A stretch of 64,000 bases of DNA from Thalassotalea sp. G2M2-11 (GTDB taxonomy: Bacteria; Pseudomonadota; Gammaproteobacteria; Enterobacterales; Alteromonadaceae). The DNA lies in NCBI RefSeq assembly GCF_017168195.1, contig NZ_JADNYL010000001.1, positions 558,001 to 622,000 of the forward strand, given 5' to 3'. The position numbers and the translations under genes were made by a program. How positions within the stretch are numbered: position 1 is the stretch's first letter; every line of letters begins with the position of its first letter. This document shows positions 1 to 7,931 of the stretch, piece after piece. Under the pieces are notes generated by a model, which had not been told where the DNA came from, did no database searches, and saw only the letters and a list, made by a program, of their open reading frames with translations.

Positions 1-794
1 CAGCCTTCTTGTAGAAAACGAAGCAGGTGTGACTGCAATGATGGTGAAAGTTCACCAATCTCATCAAGAAAGACAGTGCCGTGATCCGCTGCTTCAAAAC
101 GTCCAATTTTTAGTGTGTTTGCGCCGGTATAAGCGCCTTTCTCAGCGCCAAAAAGTTCGCCTTCAGCAATTGACTCGGCAATTGCGCCACAATTTATTGC
201 GATAAATTTTTCATTCTTACGAGGAGAGCTTTCGTGTAATGCTCGTGCGGCAAGCTCTTTACCTGTACCACTTTCACCGAGAATTAAAACTGTCGCATTG
301 GTGGCAGAAATTTTATTGATACGTTGATACACCTTCTGCATACAAGGAGCTTTGCCGACTAAGCTTACTAATTGATGTTGTTCGCTCAATTGTGCTGACA
401 GTTGCTTATTTTGTTGGCGTAGGTGACTCGCTTTTAAAGCTTTATCAATCGTTAATAGTAATTCTTGGCGTTTGAAAGGTTTAGGTAAATAATCATCAGC
501 CCCTTTTTTAAGAGCATCTACGGCGTGGTTAATAGTGCCGTATGCAGTAGCGATAACAAACCCAAGGTCTGGAAAGTTGCGCTTTACATAGTTGAGTAAA
601 TCGATACCCGATAGCTCGCCTAATTTCCAATCGGAAAAAACAGCATCAAAGGGCTGTTTTTTTAATTGTAATATTGCTTGTTCAACGCAATCAGCACTGA
701 TCACGATAAAGTCACTGGCGGTTAAAATATCGCAAATTAACTGGCGTTGCTCTGGTTCGTCTTCAACCACAAGTATTCGATTATTACTATTCAT
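1..794 (-). CDS. Sigma-54-dependent response regulator (partial, C-terminus outside window)
   Basis: NtrC-type response regulator; about 264 residues are visible and the rest lies left of position 1. Reading down from the ATG at 794-792 gives a receiver domain (VVEDEPEQ start, phosphoacceptor context FSDWKLGELSG, conserved PKPF lysine), then an AAA+ domain with Walker A GESGTGKE, the sigma-54 contact loop GAYTGA (a common variant of GAFTGA) and Walker B VFLDEIGEL. The Fis-type DNA-binding end is not in the window. The start codon overlaps the kinase stop (787-789) by 8 bp, so the pair is translationally coupled. By family it activates sigma-54 promoters after phosphorylation. The obvious local target is the divergent gene at 2651, whose upstream region has a -24/-12 element and twin palindromes (inference). 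Confidence 0.93.
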   Translation of the reverse strand, partial: MNSNNRILVVEDEPEQRQLICDILTASDFIVISADCVEQAILQLKKQPFDAVFSDWKLGELSGIDLLNYVKRNFPDLGFVIATAYGTINHAVDALKKGADDYLPKPFKRQELLLTIDKALKASHLRQQNKQLSAQLSEQHQLVSLVGKAPCMQKVYQRINKISATNATVLILGESGTGKELAARALHESSPRKNEKFIAINCGAIAESIAEGELFGAEKGAYTGANTLKIGRFEAADHGTVFLDEIGELSPSLQSHLLRFLQEG

Positions 795-2349
795 ACGGTT
801 TTTCATTATTCGTTTGAGTCGGCGCTACTGATTGCAATGCACCCATGGCAAAAGTCACTTTGGCAGTACAACCTTTATCTGATTGCTCAGCAGGGTTATT
901 GGTTAATGTTATATCGCCTTGATAATGAAGCGATACTAAACGTTTGGCAATATATAATCCCATACCTGCACCTTCTGGTTTCGTTGATACATGGGGTTGA
1001 TAAAGTTGCGAAGCAATTTTTTCATCAATGCCTTTGCCATGATCAACCACAGTAACACAAAGCTTTGACCCAGCCATATCGGCATTAATCAACACGGTAT
1101 CATTTGGCATAGAGGCTTCACAGGCGTTGATAATAACCGTGTGTAAAATACTTCTTACCTCTGATTCTGCGCCATGAATGATCATGTTGCTATCTATGTG
1201 AACATCAAAATTGATTGGTAGGTTTTGTCCCGATTTATACTCTAAAATAATATCTTGGATAATCGCCCGTAGCGGAATAATATCGGTTCTATCTATACCT
1301 GATGATGTGAGTGTCAGTAAGGCTTTAATGCTTTTTTCAATATTGGTAATTTTATGTTGAATCGTCGTTAATAACTTAGTTTTTTGTGCTGGGGCAATAT
1401 CCTTATCTTGTAATTGTTCAATGGCTAACCCTATGGTGTGCATCGGGTTGCGTAATGCATGGGCTAAACCTCGGCTGACTTCACCCAGTTCAGCCAGATG
1501 GGCGATTTCTTGGTGATGTTGTTCGGCTTTGCTTAGCTGATCGAGTCGTTTAGTCATTTGGTTAAATTGTGTGATGGTCGTACGTATTTCCTGTACGCCA
1601 ATTACATTGACTTGATGTTGATAATTACCTTTGGCTAATTGTTTAAAACCATTGGCTAAGGCTTTTAACGGGCGATTAAATTGTACACTTAACCAATAGG
1701 CAAAGAATAACGCAACGACTGCTCCTAAGATCAAACTGTATTGCATCGACTGAATTAAACGGCTGGTTTTATCTGGCGCTACGATGGGAAACTCAGTGAT
1801 CCAGTGTTGTTTAATTTCACCATCTTTGACCACTATGGTGGAATTAGCATTTTTCGGTACGTTAGGCAGTTGATGAGTTAAAATTTTCTCGATTTGCTGC
1901 TTAAATTCTTTGCGCAACACTCGTTTACTGATATGGGGTGTTGTTTTAGCGTTATGTTTATCTTCGGGGTGTTCAGCGCTATCGTTTACTTGGGCATGGC
2001 TTGAAGCTTCTATCTCAATGATTGTTTGTTGACCTGTGTTTATTGGGGTTTTGAAAGCCAGTACTTCAATGTTTGTGTCTGTCTGTGCAGCGGAAGGGGG
2101 TTGCTCCGTTTGAGATAATTGGCTTTTAGCTGTGTCAACAACTCCGTTTTTTATCAATACTTGCTCATCTTGATGAATAAAGACTTTATCTAAGGCTAAA
2201 TCTAAGGCTGTTTCGTTAATGCGTTTAACATTTGTCATTACATCTGCTTGAACGTTCTGCTCTAGCCAATACAGCAAAGCAAGTTGCATCAGGGTAAATA
2301 AAATAATCAGGGTGCCTACTAGCGAAAATAAATAACGACGTAATGACAT
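787..2349 (-). CDS. Membrane sensor histidine kinase (HAMP-HisKA-HATPase)
   Basis: 520 residues. Transmembrane helix 1 is at about 8-29 and helix 2 at about 204-221. They enclose a periplasmic sensor of about 170 residues with a polar, low-complexity middle (about 80-140) that I do not recognise. A HAMP-like linker follows (about 222-275), then the HisKA box GLAHALRNPMH with the probable phosphoacceptor His297, and a HATPase_c domain (N box NACEAS, G1 DHGKGID, G2 GAGMGLYIAKRL). It is the first gene of an operon with the sigma-54 response regulator, which starts inside its stop codon. The signal it senses is unknown. The divergent secreted protein at 2651 could be either its output or a periplasmic partner (inference). 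Confidence 0.93.
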   Translation of the reverse strand: MSLRRYLFSLVGTLIILFTLMQLALLYWLEQNVQADVMTNVKRINETALDLALDKVFIHQDEQVLIKNGVVDTAKSQLSQTEQPPSAAQTDTNIEVLAFKTPINTGQQTIIEIEASSHAQVNDSAEHPEDKHNAKTTPHISKRVLRKEFKQQIEKILTHQLPNVPKNANSTIVVKDGEIKQHWITEFPIVAPDKTSRLIQSMQYSLILGAVVALFFAYWLSVQFNRPLKALANGFKQLAKGNYQHQVNVIGVQEIRTTITQFNQMTKRLDQLSKAEQHHQEIAHLAELGEVSRGLAHALRNPMHTIGLAIEQLQDKDIAPAQKTKLLTTIQHKITNIEKSIKALLTLTSSGIDRTDIIPLRAIIQDIILEYKSGQNLPINFDVHIDSNMIIHGAESEVRSILHTVIINACEASMPNDTVLINADMAGSKLCVTVVDHGKGIDEKIASQLYQPHVSTKPEGAGMGLYIAKRLVSLHYQGDITLTNNPAEQSDKGCTAKVTFAMGALQSVAPTQTNNEKPYE

Positions 2350-2480
2350 AAAAAGGCTCGGTAATTTAGTTAATCATACATTATCAAATATAGTGCCAAT
2401 TAGTTGCTTTGATAATAGTAATAAATAACAACTAGTTACCTGATTCACCATTATTTTGCTCAGTAAAATCTGTTAAATAT

Positions 2481-2514
2481 CCCGATATCAGGAAAGTAAA
2501 CTCCGGATATCAGG
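2481..2514. promoter_or_regulatory. Twin palindromic upstream sites (candidate enhancer for sigma-54 regulator)
   Basis: Two copies of a dyad CCnGATATCnGG: CCCGATATCAGG at 2481-2492 and CCGGATATCAGG at 2503-2514. They are spaced 22 bp start to start (about two helical turns) and lie about 70-100 bp upstream of the -24/-12 element at 2581. This geometry is typical of binding sites for NtrC-family activators. The likely binder is the regulator encoded at 1-794 (inference). Confidence 0.6.
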
Positions 2515-2580
2515 GTTTATCCCTTAATAAGATAGTTCAATTTTTAGCTACCTTATTGATAGTTATAGTTTTTACTCGCT

Positions 2581-2596
2581 TGGTATAAAAATAGCA
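2581..2596 (+). promoter_or_regulatory. Sigma-54 (-24/-12) promoter candidate for the 2651 gene
   Basis: TGGTATAAAAATAGCA fits the TGGCAC-N5-TTGCA layout. GG (2582-2583) and GC (2594-2595) are at the invariant spacing; several flanking consensus bases are missing. The predicted start is near 2607, giving a leader of about 44 nt before the ATG at 2651. Confidence 0.55.
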
Positions 2597-2650
2597 AAAC
2601 ACCGGATGACACATTAATTTATAGCAACTGTATATGCTTAAGGATAGAAA

Positions 2651-3247
2651 ATGAAATTTCTCAATCAAAAATGTAGTAAAACGGCACTGGGTGTACTTTT
2701 TTCGGTTATCGGAGCCATGGGTAGTATGTCAGCTATCGCCAGTATTGGCGAAGATGTTTTGCATGAACAGCGTGTGGAAATTATCAAATCCTCAGGCGAA
2801 GATGTTAATGTTTATGTGGATGTGGACGGAAAGGTGAGCGATTTAACATTAACTCACGAGCAGTTAACTGATGAAACAGCACTTAGGCAAGCTTTAGTTG
2901 AACTGCCGGATGAAGTGCGTGAGCAATTGATAAAAAGTCTGTCCAATTTATCAACTAATGGCAATGTATTACGTGTGCATCATTCAAACGATCCTCAAGA
3001 TCAACTCCACTGGAAGAGTAGCAATGGGGATGAGCAAGTGATAGTGGTTGAAATTGACGAACACGAAGTGGTTGATGGTGTTGCTCATAAAGTGATCAAA
3101 CATTTTAAGGGTGGGGAAGAGCAACGGGTGTTGAAAATTCAACAAAAAGGCATGAAAGCCAATATGCTCGTTCAGTTAATTGAAAAAGGTGAGTTTACCA
3201 GTGATGATTTAGATAAAATTCAGCAAGCGCTTGATGCTAAAAGATAA
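2651..3247 (+). CDS. Secreted acidic protein of unknown function
   Basis: 198 residues with a signal peptide (about 1-30, ending SAIA). The mature part is acidic and rich in Glu, Asp, Val and His (for example EIDEHEVVDG), with no cysteines after the signal region. I do not recognise a domain. The C-terminal segment (about 165-198) reads like a short helical hairpin (LVQLIEKGEFTSDDLDKIQQAL). An AGGATAG Shine-Dalgarno precedes the ATG. It stands alone between the divergent sigma-54 two-component operon and a terminator. With its own -24/-12 element and palindromic upstream sites, it is probably the dedicated output or a feedback partner of that system (inference). Confidence 0.85.
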   Translation: MKFLNQKCSKTALGVLFSVIGAMGSMSAIASIGEDVLHEQRVEIIKSSGEDVNVYVDVDGKVSDLTLTHEQLTDETALRQALVELPDEVREQLIKSLSNLSTNGNVLRVHHSNDPQDQLHWKSSNGDEQVIVVEIDEHEVVDGVAHKVIKHFKGGEEQRVLKIQQKGMKANMLVQLIEKGEFTSDDLDKIQQALDAKR

Positions 3248-3261
3248 TAAATATCTTTTAT

Positions 3262-3291
3262 AGAAAGCCGATATCAAATAATCGGCTTTCT
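3262..3291 (+). terminator. Hairpin terminator after the 2651 gene
   Basis: Perfect 11-bp stem AGAAAGCCGAT / ATCGGCTTTCT with an 8-nt loop, 15 nt after the stop. There is no long U-run after it, so termination strength is uncertain. Confidence 0.6.
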
Positions 3292-3600
3292 AACGTTTAG
3301 CGAGCATTATCAGTGGTGTCTGCTTTGCTACCCTGACTCATTTCACTTTCTGTATTTTGTTACCTTCAATCATACTTCGCGATTCTTTATACAGAGTACT
3401 ATAATTAATATCACTTTTTTGCTTTTCATTTTGCATACAGCTTCAGCTTGTTGAAGGTCACTTGGTAAATTTAAACAGTTAGCACTAAGCTTATAATGTT
3501 ATATCTGAAAATATAATTGGTTGATTGTGCAATAAAATGTGCTAATTTATCAGTGAATAAGAATAAAAGGATGTTAGTTATTTCCAAGCATAGCTTCACA
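3292..3600. other. Intergenic, no clear feature
   Basis: AT-rich stretch between the terminator and the cyclase gene. I see no convincing ORF, operator dyad or RNA. It must hold the cyclase promoter. If the cyclase starts at the ATG at 3571 or the TTG at 3517, its right end is coding. Confidence 0.5.
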
Positions 3601-5550
3601 ATGCGCAAGCGCATCTTACTTATCATTGGCCTGTTTGTTCTGGTCAATGTGTTCTTACATATTATTGGTCGTATACAAGCGGATGTGATGAATAATGTGC
3701 GAAGCTATGTTCGTGGTGAAGGTCTATATGCTAAAGCGCAAAAAGATGCGGTATTTTATTTGCAAAAGTATGTTGCCATGGGAAATGAGCAAGACTATCA
3801 GGCCTATCTCGATAAACTAAACGTGCCTTTGGGTGATCGCCAAGCCCGCATGTTATTAATGGCAGCGGAACCAGACAGACAACAAATTACCCTTGCCTTT
3901 CTCCAAGGGGAAAATCATATTGATGATATTCCCGGCATGATCCAATTTTATCAACGCTTTAATCAATTCCCTTATGTTAGAGAAGCTATTGAACTCTGGA
4001 CTGAAGCGGATGCTTTAATTATCAAATTACAAGCCATTGGTGAACAAATCCGTCAAGCCAAAGTTGGAGAAAATAATCAGCCCATTGCTGATCTATTAGA
4101 TGAATTATATCGATTAAACCAACAGTTATCAGAGTTAGAAATTCAATTTTCTCTTGTACTGAGTGAAGGCGCTCGTTGGGTTAAAAATTTACTGAGCTGG
4201 ATAACGCTAATTTCTATGGGGCTCATGTTATGTGTCATTTTATACATTAGCCGAAGGATTGGCTTAGGTATTGAAAAAACCGAGCGAGAGTTATTGATCA
4301 GTGAAAGTCGGTTTAAAGCGCTTTATCGCACAGAGATGTTAGGTATTATTGAGTGGCATTTAGATGGTCAGATCTTCGATGCTAATGATGCATTTTTGAA
4401 CATGATTGGTTACTCACGACTTGATTTGAGCAATGGTCGAGTAAATTGGCGTGATTTAACACCTGAATCTGGTTATGCGCGTGATGAAGTTGCTTTGAAG
4501 CAAATTGCTAAACAAGGCTATTGCACTCCATTTGAAAAAGAATTTATCCACTATGATGGAAAATCCTTGGTACCTGTATACGTCGGTGCTGCGTTATTTG
4601 ACGGTGATGAAGAAAGGGGGATTTGCTTCATTATTGATCATACCGAAATAAGAAAAGCACATGAGGACGAACAATTATTAGCAACGGTATTTAATGCCAG
4701 TAGTGATGGTATTTTAATTTGTAATAATAACCGAGAGATCTTAGCGGTGAATAACGCTTGGTGTCGCATGAAAGGCTATACAGAGCTAGAAGTGATAGGA
4801 AAGCAGACAGATATGTTAATCAAAGAAGGAGTTGAGGATAACTTCCATCATAAGGTATGGCAAAATATTGAAGATAAAAGTACTTGGCAAGGAGACGTTA
4901 TTGGTTATAAAAAAGATGGTAATGAACTTCATGTCCAGCTTGGTGTTAATGCCATACGAGATGAGAACCACAGCATTAGTCATGTAGTAATGACGTATAC
5001 TGATATTAGTGAACATATCATGCTAGAAAATAAACTACGTGAAATGGCGCATTATGATTTTCTGACAGGTCTCGTGAATCGAAGTTTGTTTAATGATTTA
5101 TTAAAGCGGGCAATTGAGCGAGCAAAACGTTATTCAACCGTATTTGCTGTATTGTTTATTGATTTAGATAACTTCAAACCCATTAATGACGTACATGGCC
5201 ACGAAGTTGGTGATGAACTGTTAAGAGAAATTGCTCAACGTTACCAGGGGAGTGTGCGCGGTAATGATATTGTATCTCGTTTTGGTGGTGATGAGTTCAT
5301 TATCTTATTGGATGAAATCAACCAGAGTACCGATGTAAATATAGTCGCTGATAAGTTGATACAATGCACTAATCAGCCGATTAACATTGCTGGGCACACC
5401 TTGAGGGTAGGTTGTAGTATTGGAGTGAGCTTTTTTCCAAATGATGGCGAAGATGGTAAAACTTTACTCCATAATGCCGATGAAGCTATGTATGCCGTTA
5501 AAGCGACAGGACGTAATAATTATCTAGAATACTCTTCTCTTAATTCATAG
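3601..5550 (+). CDS. Membrane diguanylate cyclase with two PAS domains
   Basis: About 649 residues from the ATG at 3601, where transmembrane helix 1 (RKRILLIIGLFVLVNVFL) follows at once. ATG 3571 and TTG 3517 are in-frame alternatives, and none has a good Shine-Dalgarno. Order: helix 1, a periplasmic helical sensor of about 175 residues, helix 2 (ITLISMGLMLCVILYIS), PAS1, PAS2, then a GGDEF domain. The active site is intact (RFGGDEF), and an inhibitory I-site RxxD (RGND) sits five residues before it, so it should make cyclic di-GMP and be product-inhibited. There is no EAL domain. The neighbours do not point to a specific pathway. Confidence 0.92.
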   Translation: MRKRILLIIGLFVLVNVFLHIIGRIQADVMNNVRSYVRGEGLYAKAQKDAVFYLQKYVAMGNEQDYQAYLDKLNVPLGDRQARMLLMAAEPDRQQITLAFLQGENHIDDIPGMIQFYQRFNQFPYVREAIELWTEADALIIKLQAIGEQIRQAKVGENNQPIADLLDELYRLNQQLSELEIQFSLVLSEGARWVKNLLSWITLISMGLMLCVILYISRRIGLGIEKTERELLISESRFKALYRTEMLGIIEWHLDGQIFDANDAFLNMIGYSRLDLSNGRVNWRDLTPESGYARDEVALKQIAKQGYCTPFEKEFIHYDGKSLVPVYVGAALFDGDEERGICFIIDHTEIRKAHEDEQLLATVFNASSDGILICNNNREILAVNNAWCRMKGYTELEVIGKQTDMLIKEGVEDNFHHKVWQNIEDKSTWQGDVIGYKKDGNELHVQLGVNAIRDENHSISHVVMTYTDISEHIMLENKLREMAHYDFLTGLVNRSLFNDLLKRAIERAKRYSTVFAVLFIDLDNFKPINDVHGHEVGDELLREIAQRYQGSVRGNDIVSRFGGDEFIILLDEINQSTDVNIVADKLIQCTNQPINIAGHTLRVGCSIGVSFFPNDGEDGKTLLHNADEAMYAVKATGRNNYLEYSSLNS

Positions 5551-5685
5551 ACGGCTCATCTACAGTTGTTAATATAAAATTCAATTACTTATCTGTGCTT
5601 ATTCTTTTGTTATCGCTAAAAAATATAAAGAAATCTAAATAGTTATATTGATTAGGTTGTTATTTAATCAACAACATTACTATTA

Positions 5686-5699
5686 TGAAAGCGCTTCCA
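5686..5699. promoter_or_regulatory. LacI-family operator candidate, upstream copy
   Basis: TGAAAGCGCTTCCA, a near-palindrome with the GC-centred AAGCGCTT core typical of LacI/GalR-family operators. It is paired with 5765-5778, 79 bp centre to centre, which would allow looping. Confidence 0.6.
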
Positions 5700-5764
5700 G
5701 AAATAAAATCAATGACACAATAAGGTTTCAGTATATCGATACGCTTATTGTTAAAAACTAAGAT

Positions 5765-5778
5765 TGGAAGCGCTTCCT
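5765..5778. promoter_or_regulatory. LacI-family operator candidate, promoter-proximal copy
   Basis: TGGAAGCGCTTCCT contains the perfect 12-bp palindrome GGAAGCGCTTCC, 46 bp before the laminarinase ATG. Its core differs from the TACGTA operators of the maltodextrin genes, so a different LacI-type regulator, not seen in this window, probably binds it (inference). Confidence 0.65.
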
Positions 5779-5823
5779 GAGGGAGAAGGATGGCTCTCGA
5801 TAAAATCAAAAAAGAGGCATAAC

Positions 5824-7734
5824 ATGCATAAAATTAAAATAAATAGCCTTGCTAAGGTACTCATTCCATTAGGGGTTTCATTCTTTTCAAATACAGTATT
5901 AGCACAACAGTGTCAAAATCCAACGCCCGTTTGGGCTGATGAATTTGATGGTACATCATTAGATACGTCAAAATGGGAAGTGATGACTGGGGATGGTTGT
6001 AGTTACGGTATCTGTGGTTGGGGAAACAATGAGTTGCAGTCATATCAAGCGGAAAACAATACCGTCAGCAATGGTATTTTAACCATTACGGCTAAAAAGC
6101 AACGGGTTAAATCGAAAAACTATACATCTGGGCGTATTCGTACCGCTAACATGCCTAATGGTGGTCAATGGACGAATGGGCGCTTTGAGGCGAGAATAAA
6201 ATTACCTAACGGTACGGGGATGTGGCCAGCTTTTTGGATGTTGCCGACAGATCCTGATGTGGGTTGGCCTGCCAGTGGTGAAATCGATATTATGGAGGCT
6301 ACAGGACAAGCAGATATGTTTGCTTTTGGTACTATCCATTATGGTCAAGCTTGGCCTGATAATGAATGGACTAGTGGTAGAATTTTAAAGCAGCCAGACG
6401 CCTGGTCAGCAGATTTTCATGAATATGCCGTTGAATGGGAACCTAATGAAATCCGTTGGTATATTGATGACATCTTATATTCGGTTAAGACACCCGCCGA
6501 TATGAGTGACTCTGCTTATTGGACTTTTGAAAATTATCAATATCATTTTTTATTGAATCTAGCCGTTGGTGGCAGTATTGGTGGTGTCGTTGACGATAGT
6601 ATGTTGCCGCAAACGATGGAAGTGGATTATGTACGAGTTTATGACTTTGCTCAGCCATCTTTATCTGGTGAGCATATTGTTGAACCGAACAGTAGTGTCA
6701 CTTACCAGGTGATTGATGAAGCGGGTACCGGTAGTAGCTACTCATGGACATCGCCTACGGGAGAAACTTCTAGCAGCAATAGCCTGACAGTTAATTGGGG
6801 CACAACCTCTGGCACAGTCTCAGTAGCGGTGACCAATAGTTGTGGCAGTGAAAATCTGTCGATGGATGTGCATGTTTCACCTGAATTAGTACAAGAAACT
6901 GTGTTGGATGATTTTGATAGTAATCGTCATTTGAGTTACACAAGTTGGACTGGAACCTTTGAGCCTAATACGGCGAACCCAGCTCCAGATGCGATCAATA
7001 GTTCCACTTTTGTTCTTAAACATACTCGCGATGCGGCTTCTCAATGGGATGTTATTGCGGCTGATACTACAGCGATTGCCGATGTTGCGCCGTTTATATC
7101 AGGGAACAAAGCATTTTATTTAGACCTATATACAGCAGCGCCAGTTGGTACAGAAATATTGGTGCAATTAGAAAATGCCAATACGGCAACTCCTGACAAT
7201 TATCCAACAGGTCGTCATTCAAAATATATTGCCCACACCACTGCACAAAACACATGGCAGCGCTTAAAGTTTGAACTTGAAGATCGTATTGATGGTGCAA
7301 CGGCTGATACAGATGTTAATAGTGTTATTCTATTGATTGATCCTAATGCGTTTAGCAGCGATACATACTACCTTGATAACTTTGATATTTATGGCACTAA
7401 TATGGGAGGAGGTACTGGTGAAGAAGTTGCGACATCAGTTGTTGTCAGTAATGTTACCACAGGCACTGTTAGTGCCGGTAAAGGTAAGAAATACGGTAAA
7501 GTGACGGTCACTGTGGTAGATAACTTAGGTGCGCCAGCGGCTGGGTATTCTGTTGCTGGGAGCTTTTCAGGTACATTTAGTGAATCGGTGACAGGGACTA
7601 CCGATGAAAATGGCAAGGTAGAATTATTAACCAGTGCGAGTGCCAGTGGCAGCGTGAGTGTTAATTTTTGTGTGAGTGACGTCTCGGGCTTACTGGTCCA
7701 TGATAGTAACTCAAGTGTGGGAATATGCCCATAA
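5824..7734 (+). CDS. Secreted GH16 endo-beta-1,3-glucanase (laminarinase), multidomain
   Basis: 636 residues. The ATG at 5824 has an AGAGG Shine-Dalgarno and starts a signal peptide (cleavage near NTVLA-QQ). The GH16 domain spans about 30-275, with the catalytic signature GEIDIMEATG: Glu153 nucleophile, Asp155, Glu158 acid/base. It is followed by an Ig/PKD-like module (about 280-355), a jelly-roll module resembling a carbohydrate-binding domain (about 360-525) and a C-terminal Ig-like domain with two cysteines (about 540-636). Family knowledge predicts hydrolysis of laminarin or mixed beta-1,3 glucans outside the cell. It is a single gene with its own terminator, probably repressed through two GGAAGCGCTTCC-type operators and induced by beta-glucan breakdown products. 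Confidence 0.93.
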   Translation: MHKIKINSLAKVLIPLGVSFFSNTVLAQQCQNPTPVWADEFDGTSLDTSKWEVMTGDGCSYGICGWGNNELQSYQAENNTVSNGILTITAKKQRVKSKNYTSGRIRTANMPNGGQWTNGRFEARIKLPNGTGMWPAFWMLPTDPDVGWPASGEIDIMEATGQADMFAFGTIHYGQAWPDNEWTSGRILKQPDAWSADFHEYAVEWEPNEIRWYIDDILYSVKTPADMSDSAYWTFENYQYHFLLNLAVGGSIGGVVDDSMLPQTMEVDYVRVYDFAQPSLSGEHIVEPNSSVTYQVIDEAGTGSSYSWTSPTGETSSSNSLTVNWGTTSGTVSVAVTNSCGSENLSMDVHVSPELVQETVLDDFDSNRHLSYTSWTGTFEPNTANPAPDAINSSTFVLKHTRDAASQWDVIAADTTAIADVAPFISGNKAFYLDLYTAAPVGTEILVQLENANTATPDNYPTGRHSKYIAHTTAQNTWQRLKFELEDRIDGATADTDVNSVILLIDPNAFSSDTYYLDNFDIYGTNMGGGTGEEVATSVVVSNVTTGTVSAGKGKKYGKVTVTVVDNLGAPAAGYSVAGSFSGTFSESVTGTTDENGKVELLTSASASGSVSVNFCVSDVSGLLVHDSNSSVGICP

Positions 7735-7748
7735 CCAGTTAATGCCTA

Positions 7749-7788
7749 ACGCAATTAAGCCTTGTTTAACTGGGCTTAATTGCGTTTT
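7749..7788 (+). terminator. Rho-independent terminator after laminarinase gene
   Basis: Strong stem ACGCAATTAAGCC / GGGCTTAATTGCGT followed by a short T-run, 15 nt after the stop. Confidence 0.85.
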
Positions 7789-7931
7789 CTATTCCTTTTT
7801 TTTCACCTCTGTCAAGAGTGACTATTTTTTCTTTATTTGATCGATGCAGCTAATCAAGCACAAATGCTATTTGCGTGAACTAAATAAAAAGGTCTACACT
7901 TGACTATATAAATAACAATAAGTTAACACTT

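Noticed and set aside
3271-3281. GATATC dyad resembling the 2481/2503 sites
   Set aside because: It is part of the terminator stem-loop of the same gene and lacks the flanking CC/GG symmetry.
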